DNA from: Halomarinibacterium sp041392125
Lineage (GTDB): Bacteria; Bacteroidota; Bacteroidia; Flavobacteriales; Flavobacteriaceae
DNA: 38,810 bases
Assembly: GCA_041392125.1 (NCBI GenBank)
Contig: JAWKMR010000014.1
Location: 1-38,810 of the forward strand
Direction of reading: 5' to 3'
The notes beneath the pieces are model-generated. The model saw nothing but the letters and a program-made list of their open reading frames with translations, had not been told where the DNA came from and ran no database searches. Positions 35,131 to 38,810 of the stretch are shown in pieces (position 1 is the first letter of the stretch; each line of letters opens with the position of its first letter). The position numbers and the translations under genes are program-made.

Positions 35131-35575
35131 GGGTAGTATTTTCAGTATTTTGACGGTGTCTTTTTTGCAATCCAAAATCGATTCGGTACCAAGCTCGCTC
35201 GTGAAGATAATACAAAATCATTTTAGTAATTAATTCAGCAAAACCAATTTTTAATCCGGTGAAGGGATTGCCGGAAATAATCCAAGAAATAATCATGGTA
35301 TCGGTTGTTCCTACAGCACGCCAAGTAACTGTTTTGGCTAAATGGCGCTTGCGGCTTTCCAGGGTTTTCCCACTTTTACTTAAATTAATTTTAAACCAGA
35401 TTCGTTCGTGGAAATAATACAATACCATTTTAGTAATTACTTCCGAAAAACCAATTTTAACTCCGGTCATCGCATTACCTGTAATGAGCCACGAAAGTAG
35501 TATGGTGTCCAGAGTGCCTAAAGCTCTCCAGGTAATGGCTTTTACAATGTGTCTTGCGTGGGAGTTTGCTTTCAT
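35123..35575 (-). CDS. Tandem DUF2061 membrane protein
   Basis: A 150-residue protein made of two DUF2061 copies. The first covers about residues 4-66 (HIVKAITWRALGTLDTILLSW, then ITKMVLYYFHERIW) and the second about 75-135 (HLAKTVTWRAVGTTDTMIISW, then ITKMILYYLHERAW). Each copy has two hydrophobic segments and the shared (K/T)WRAxGTxDT and YYxHERxW motifs, so the product would have about four membrane helices. It overlaps cysC and cysQ by 8 and 4 bp, so it is translated with the PAPS genes. The family has no established function; a role in sulfate or nucleotide handling at the membrane is inferred from location only. Confidence 0.9.
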   Translation of the reverse strand: MKANSHARHIVKAITWRALGTLDTILLSWLITGNAMTGVKIGFSEVITKMVLYYFHERIWFKINLSKSGKTLESRKRHLAKTVTWRAVGTTDTMIISWIISGNPFTGLKIGFAELITKMILYYLHERAWYRIDFGLQKRHRQNTENTTHE

Positions 35576-36360
35576 AAGGCACTTACTAAAAAATAGGGGT
35601 TTAACAAATTCTCCTTGTTATAACGCAATGGCTCTTGGGTTTCCTGATTAATGACTGAAACTCCTACGGCTTCACAAATAGCCTGTCCCGCGGCTGTATC
35701 CCATTCCATAGTAGGTGCAAATCTAGGATACACATGTGCTTTCCCTTCGGCTACTAAACAAAATTTTAAAGAACTTCCTTTAGAAACCATTTCAATGGTG
35801 CTTTGCTTTTCAATTTCTGAAATATAATTCTGTGTTGCCTCATTTAAATGCGAGCGGCTACCCACAATAATAATGGGTTCTCGCAATTTTGAAGGTTGCA
35901 AGGCTGTGGAGTGATTTAGTATGAATGAGAAAGAATCCTTTTCAGACAAAGTTATTTTTTTTGATGGGGTAATTCCTTCCGCAGTAAAATACAATTCCTT
36001 TGAAACTGGGACATAAATAACACCTAAAATTGGTTTACCTGCTTTTACGAGCGCAATGTTAACGGTAAATTCTCCATTTCGTTTTACAAATTCTTTGGTA
36101 CCATCTAAAGGATCTACTATCCAGCAAGTGTCCCAATTTTTTCTTTCGGAAAAGTCAATTTGTTTATTTTCTTCACTAATAATGGGAAAATTTGTTTGCT
36201 TTAAAAAAGTATTAATTACCGCATTGGCATTTTTATCTGCCAATGTTAAGGGTGAGTCATCCTCTTTAATTTCAACCGAAAAATGGGTATGGTATACTTT
36301 TAAAATTTCCTTACCGCCTTCAATAGCGGCTTTAATAGCAATTTCAAGGGTAGAAATCAT
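35572..36360 (-). CDS. cysQ: 3'(2'),5'-bisphosphate nucleotidase
   Basis: A 262-residue inositol-monophosphatase-fold enzyme that turns PAP, the by-product of sulfotransfer, into AMP. The metal-binding signature WIVDPLDGTKEFVKRNGEF and the C-terminal EWDTAAGQAICEAVG are clear, with the first acidic ligand in ISEENKQIDF. It is the first gene of the operon; a TACCTTTG promoter box lies just upstream. The start at 36360 (MISTLEIAIKAAIEGG) is the natural family N-terminus. Placing it with the PAPS genes and near a sulfotransferase fits the need to clear PAP. Confidence 0.95.
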   Translation of the reverse strand: MISTLEIAIKAAIEGGKEILKVYHTHFSVEIKEDDSPLTLADKNANAVINTFLKQTNFPIISEENKQIDFSERKNWDTCWIVDPLDGTKEFVKRNGEFTVNIALVKAGKPILGVIYVPVSKELYFTAEGITPSKKITLSEKDSFSFILNHSTALQPSKLREPIIIVGSRSHLNEATQNYISEIEKQSTIEMVSKGSSLKFCLVAEGKAHVYPRFAPTMEWDTAAGQAICEAVGVSVINQETQEPLRYNKENLLNPYFLVSAL

Positions 36361-36705
36361 GGGGTTTATTGAATTTGCAAAGGTAACACAAAATCAATTA
36401 ACACTAAATTTAAACCATCGTTTTTAAAATTATTTTCTTGTCTATGAGTTCATTTTTTAAATCAAAAAAAGTACGGTTTTTCTACATTTTTATAATTTCA
36501 AGCATCCTACATTCAAAAATAAAAAACAACTCTTATAACATTCTAATTATGAGAAAATTAAAAAACCTATTTTTTTATCGATGAAAAGAAAAAATTAACC
36601 TTTATAATTCAACTTTTTGTTTCTTAAAAATATTTATCAATTTTTGATTTTTGAATTGTTTTTTCTTCTACTTTTAGATACTAATATTAATCAAATTTGT
36701 TAATT
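36361..36705. other. AT-rich divergent intergenic region
   Basis: This 345-bp gap separates the cysQ operon (- strand) and the HYR-domain gene (+ strand). Apart from the cysQ -7 box it is AT-rich and low in complexity, with many A- and T-runs. No perfect TAnnTTTG box for the + strand gene and no small gene or RNA was recognised. Confidence 0.5.
36378..36385 (-). promoter_or_regulatory. Bacteroidota-type -7 box (TACCTTTG) for the cysQ-cysN operon
   Basis: A perfect TAnnTTTG match on the - strand, 18 bp upstream of the cysQ start. The leader would be short (about 10 bases). No clear -33 element was seen. Confidence 0.45.
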
Positions 36706-38810
36706 ATGAAAAAATCTTTACTCACACTATTGTTAGGGGTTTTTATGATGTTTCCCTTTTATGGGCAAAATTTCACCAAAGCTCCTAATAATTTGTCTTC
36801 AAAGACGCAAACTTTTCAGGGGCCTTTGCCTGGAACGACAACGCTAATTCAAAATGGAAATACCCGGATGGCGCCTGTAACTATTACACAAAGCACCACC
36901 CAAAACATTACACCTGGTAATTCAGTTACTTGTAATGCAGGAGGAGTGCCTACAGATAATAGTTTTTTTAGAGCTTTTGATTTATCTACCTACGGAATTA
37001 CAGATGATTTTAATGTAACTGATGTAGAATTTGGATTTGAAGCAATTAATGGATCTTACACCGTTACTGTCAATGTTTATTCAATGGCCAATGGTACTTT
37101 CCCTGCTAGTTATCCAGGCGGAGCAACGTTACAGGGAACAGCATCAGCTACTTACAATGCAGGAAATGCTGGATCTATAGTATCACTACCTTTATCTGCA
37201 ACAATTCCTGCCGGTGAAGATTTAATTTATGAGTTGTTTTTTCCAAACGATCAAGGAATTGGAAATGTCTCTGTATTTCCTGCTTCAAACGCAGGTGGGC
37301 AATCAGCTCCTTCCTATCTTCAAGCGGCTGCTTGTGGTGTTACTAGTCCTTTTACTACAGCATCAATTGGTTTTCCTAATATGCACTTAGTATTTAATGT
37401 AGTTGGAGAAGAAGTAGCAGCACAATCATCCTATTGTGCTCCCGCTGGCACAAATGGTCAGGCGGGTACTTACTTCCAAGTAGAAGCACTTACCAATATG
37501 AATCTAACCAGTATTGATGGAGATTTTGATGCGGTAAGTTGTAATATTCAACTTTGGACAAGGCCCGGTTCTCACGTAGGTTTTGAAGGAAGTAATGCAG
37601 GTTGGACTTTATTAGGGACAGCCACTATTACTGGTGGTGGTATTGGCAATCCAGTTCCGCTACCTATTGCCTTTAATATTCCGCTTACTACCGGAAATAG
37701 ACAGTCGTTCCACTTGGTAACTACCAACAATACGGCTCAAAATTATCGTACTGGAACAGGGACTGTTGGTGTAACAGTTGCAGGATCCAATGCAGACCTT
37801 GTTCATTATGCTGGTTGCGGGTCTACCGGCCTTTTTTCAGGTTGTAACTTTTCACCTCGTAATTTTCAAGGATGTGTGCACTATACCACAGCAGGTCCTG
37901 TAGGAGATCCCCCAGTAATTTCTTGTCCAGCAAACATTACTGCAGATAATGCCGCCGGACAATGCGGTGCTGTAGTAAACTTTGCTGCTGTTGCTGTAGA
38001 TACCGAAGATGGAAATATTTCCGGCTCTATTGTCTATACACCCGATACCGGAAGCTTCTTCCCAGTAGGAACAACAACGGTAACTGCCTCAGTAACCGAT
38101 AGCGATGGCAATACCTCAGAATGTACTTTTGATGTTACGGTAAATGATGTTGAAAATCCAGTGGCTACTTGTTCAGACATCACCGTAGATCTTGATGCCA
38201 CAGGAAACGTAACCGTATTCCCAGGAGATGTTGCCTCAGTAACCGACAACTGCCCCGGTACTACATTACAATTCCAAGGAATTGGTGGACCATCTGGTGC
38301 TATAACCACCCTTTTCAATAGTAATAATGGTGGAGCTAACGGATGGACCGTTATGTACGATTTAACCGTAGGTGCCAGTGATATTGAAATCACAGGTTTT
38401 GACATGAATACCTCCAGCACCTCTGCTTTCAACCTAGAAGTCTACACTCTCGTTGGAACTTTTGTGGGTAACCAAACCAATGCCGGAGCTTGGACACTTA
38501 CGGCTACCGGTTCCGGAACCGGCGCAGGTACCAATAACCCCTCCAACGTAACCCTTGGAAGTCCTATGGCACTTAGTGCAGGAACTACCTATGGTATTGC
38601 CTTAAGAATGGTAAATGCTGCTCCTCAATACTCAGGAACGGGAACAAACCCAGCTCCAGGAAGTACCAGCTACTCTAATGCAGATCTTAGCTTATCTCTT
38701 GGATCAGCAGTATCTGGATTATTTACGGGAAGTGTCTTCACTCCTCGTATCTGGAACGGTACTATTTACTACGGAAGCCCTGCACCTCCTGTGCCTTCCT
38801 TAGACTTTAC
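36706..38810 (+). CDS. Secreted modular HYR-domain protein (5' part, runs past the window)
   Basis: An open frame of at least 701 codons without a stop. It starts at the ATG at 36706 with a signal peptide (MKKSLLTLLLGVFMMFPFYG, cleavage near residue 20). Then come a beta-rich module (about residues 70-235), a second related module (about 238-392, starting SYCAPAGTNG), a HYR domain (about 402-481; PVISCPANITADNAAGQCGA, PVGTTTVTASVTDSDGN), the start of a second HYR-like unit (ATCSDITVDLDATG) and a third copy of the beta-rich module (about 532-692). Paired Cys residues fit an extracellular protein. The missing C-terminus probably holds more repeats and perhaps a type IX secretion signal. A surface adhesin or polymer-binding role is inferred. 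Confidence 0.88.
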   Translation, partial: MKKSLLTLLLGVFMMFPFYGQNFTKAPNNLSSKTQTFQGPLPGTTTLIQNGNTRMAPVTITQSTTQNITPGNSVTCNAGGVPTDNSFFRAFDLSTYGITDDFNVTDVEFGFEAINGSYTVTVNVYSMANGTFPASYPGGATLQGTASATYNAGNAGSIVSLPLSATIPAGEDLIYELFFPNDQGIGNVSVFPASNAGGQSAPSYLQAAACGVTSPFTTASIGFPNMHLVFNVVGEEVAAQSSYCAPAGTNGQAGTYFQVEALTNMNLTSIDGDFDAVSCNIQLWTRPGSHVGFEGSNAGWTLLGTATITGGGIGNPVPLPIAFNIPLTTGNRQSFHLVTTNNTAQNYRTGTGTVGVTVAGSNADLVHYAGCGSTGLFSGCNFSPRNFQGCVHYTTAGPVGDPPVISCPANITADNAAGQCGAVVNFAAVAVDTEDGNISGSIVYTPDTGSFFPVGTTTVTASVTDSDGNTSECTFDVTVNDVENPVATCSDITVDLDATGNVTVFPGDVASVTDNCPGTTLQFQGIGGPSGAITTLFNSNNGGANGWTVMYDLTVGASDIEITGFDMNTSSTSAFNLEVYTLVGTFVGNQTNAGAWTLTATGSGTGAGTNNPSNVTLGSPMALSAGTTYGIALRMVNAAPQYSGTGTNPAPGSTSYSNADLSLSLGSAVSGLFTGSVFTPRIWNGTIYYGSPAPPVPSLDF

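Noticed and set aside
38034..38432. 132-residue - strand frame
   Set aside because: It is antisense to the HYR-domain gene; its Val/Thr/Pro-rich make-up mirrors the repeat codons.
1..38810. tRNA, rRNA or CRISPR array
   Set aside because: None was recognised by eye: no regularly spaced identical repeats, no rRNA segments and no cloverleaf with a convincing T-arm.

Overview
The window looks like a chromosomal segment of a member of the Bacteroidota, most likely the family Flavobacteriaceae. Pointers are the low GC content, weak Shine-Dalgarno signals, promoter boxes of the TAnnTTTG type, flavobacterial families such as DUF6266, a heavy-metal RND/TolC set with HMBD and DUF3347 domains, and a secreted HYR-domain protein. 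No species can be named from this alone. No rRNA, tRNA, CRISPR array, integrase or transposase was seen.

Region 1 (1-8004, + strand) is a copper/silver resistance block: the 3' part of a CusA-type RND pump, a TolC-family outer-membrane channel, a Cu(I) P1B-type ATPase, a DUF305 membrane protein, a CusB-type adaptor carrying HMBD and DUF3347 copper-binding domains, and a small HMA lipoprotein, closed by a good terminator. The ATPase (twice) and the adaptor (once) are broken by one-base changes in homopolymers. In each case the corrected length is an exact multiple of three.

Region 2 (8005-10668) is accessory-like. About 840 bp of unusually structured, apparently non-coding DNA is followed by a YegP-like DUF1508 gene (- strand), another structured gap, a DUF6266 gene (+ strand, one homopolymer frameshift) and a gap with a possible 47-residue membrane peptide. 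I infer that regions 1 and 2 are part of, or the remains of, a mobile island, but no recombinase or attachment site could be established.

Region 3 (10669-12655, + strand) is a two-component system (histidine kinase and OmpR-type regulator) whose genes overlap by 8 bp. It converges on the polysaccharide locus with an 11-bp tail-to-tail overlap.

Region 4 (12645-31379, - strand) is a compact surface polysaccharide (capsule/exopolysaccharide) locus of about 18.7 kb. In transcription order it encodes a GT2 glycosyltransferase, a sulfotransferase, a Wzx-type flippase, a pyruvyl transferase, two GT4-type glycosyltransferases, a candidate Wzy-like polymerase, two more GT4-type enzymes, a bacillosamine-type set (PglC-, PglD-, PglE- and PglF-like), a Wza-like export lipoprotein, a Wzc-like tyrosine autokinase and a Wzi-family outer-membrane protein. 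An FkbM-type methyltransferase (31389-32357, + strand) lies head to head with the first gene.

Region 5 (32366-36360, - strand) is a sulfate-activation operon: cysQ, a tandem-duplicated DUF2061 membrane protein, cysC, cysD and cysN. It makes PAPS and clears PAP. The window contains no PAPS reductase or sulfite reductase. Together with the sulfotransferase this suggests that the PAPS is made for sulfating the polysaccharide, which may also carry pyruvate ketals and methyl groups.

Region 6 (36706 to the window end, + strand) is the 5' part of a large secreted modular protein with three related beta-rich modules and HYR domains, a likely surface protein or adhesin.
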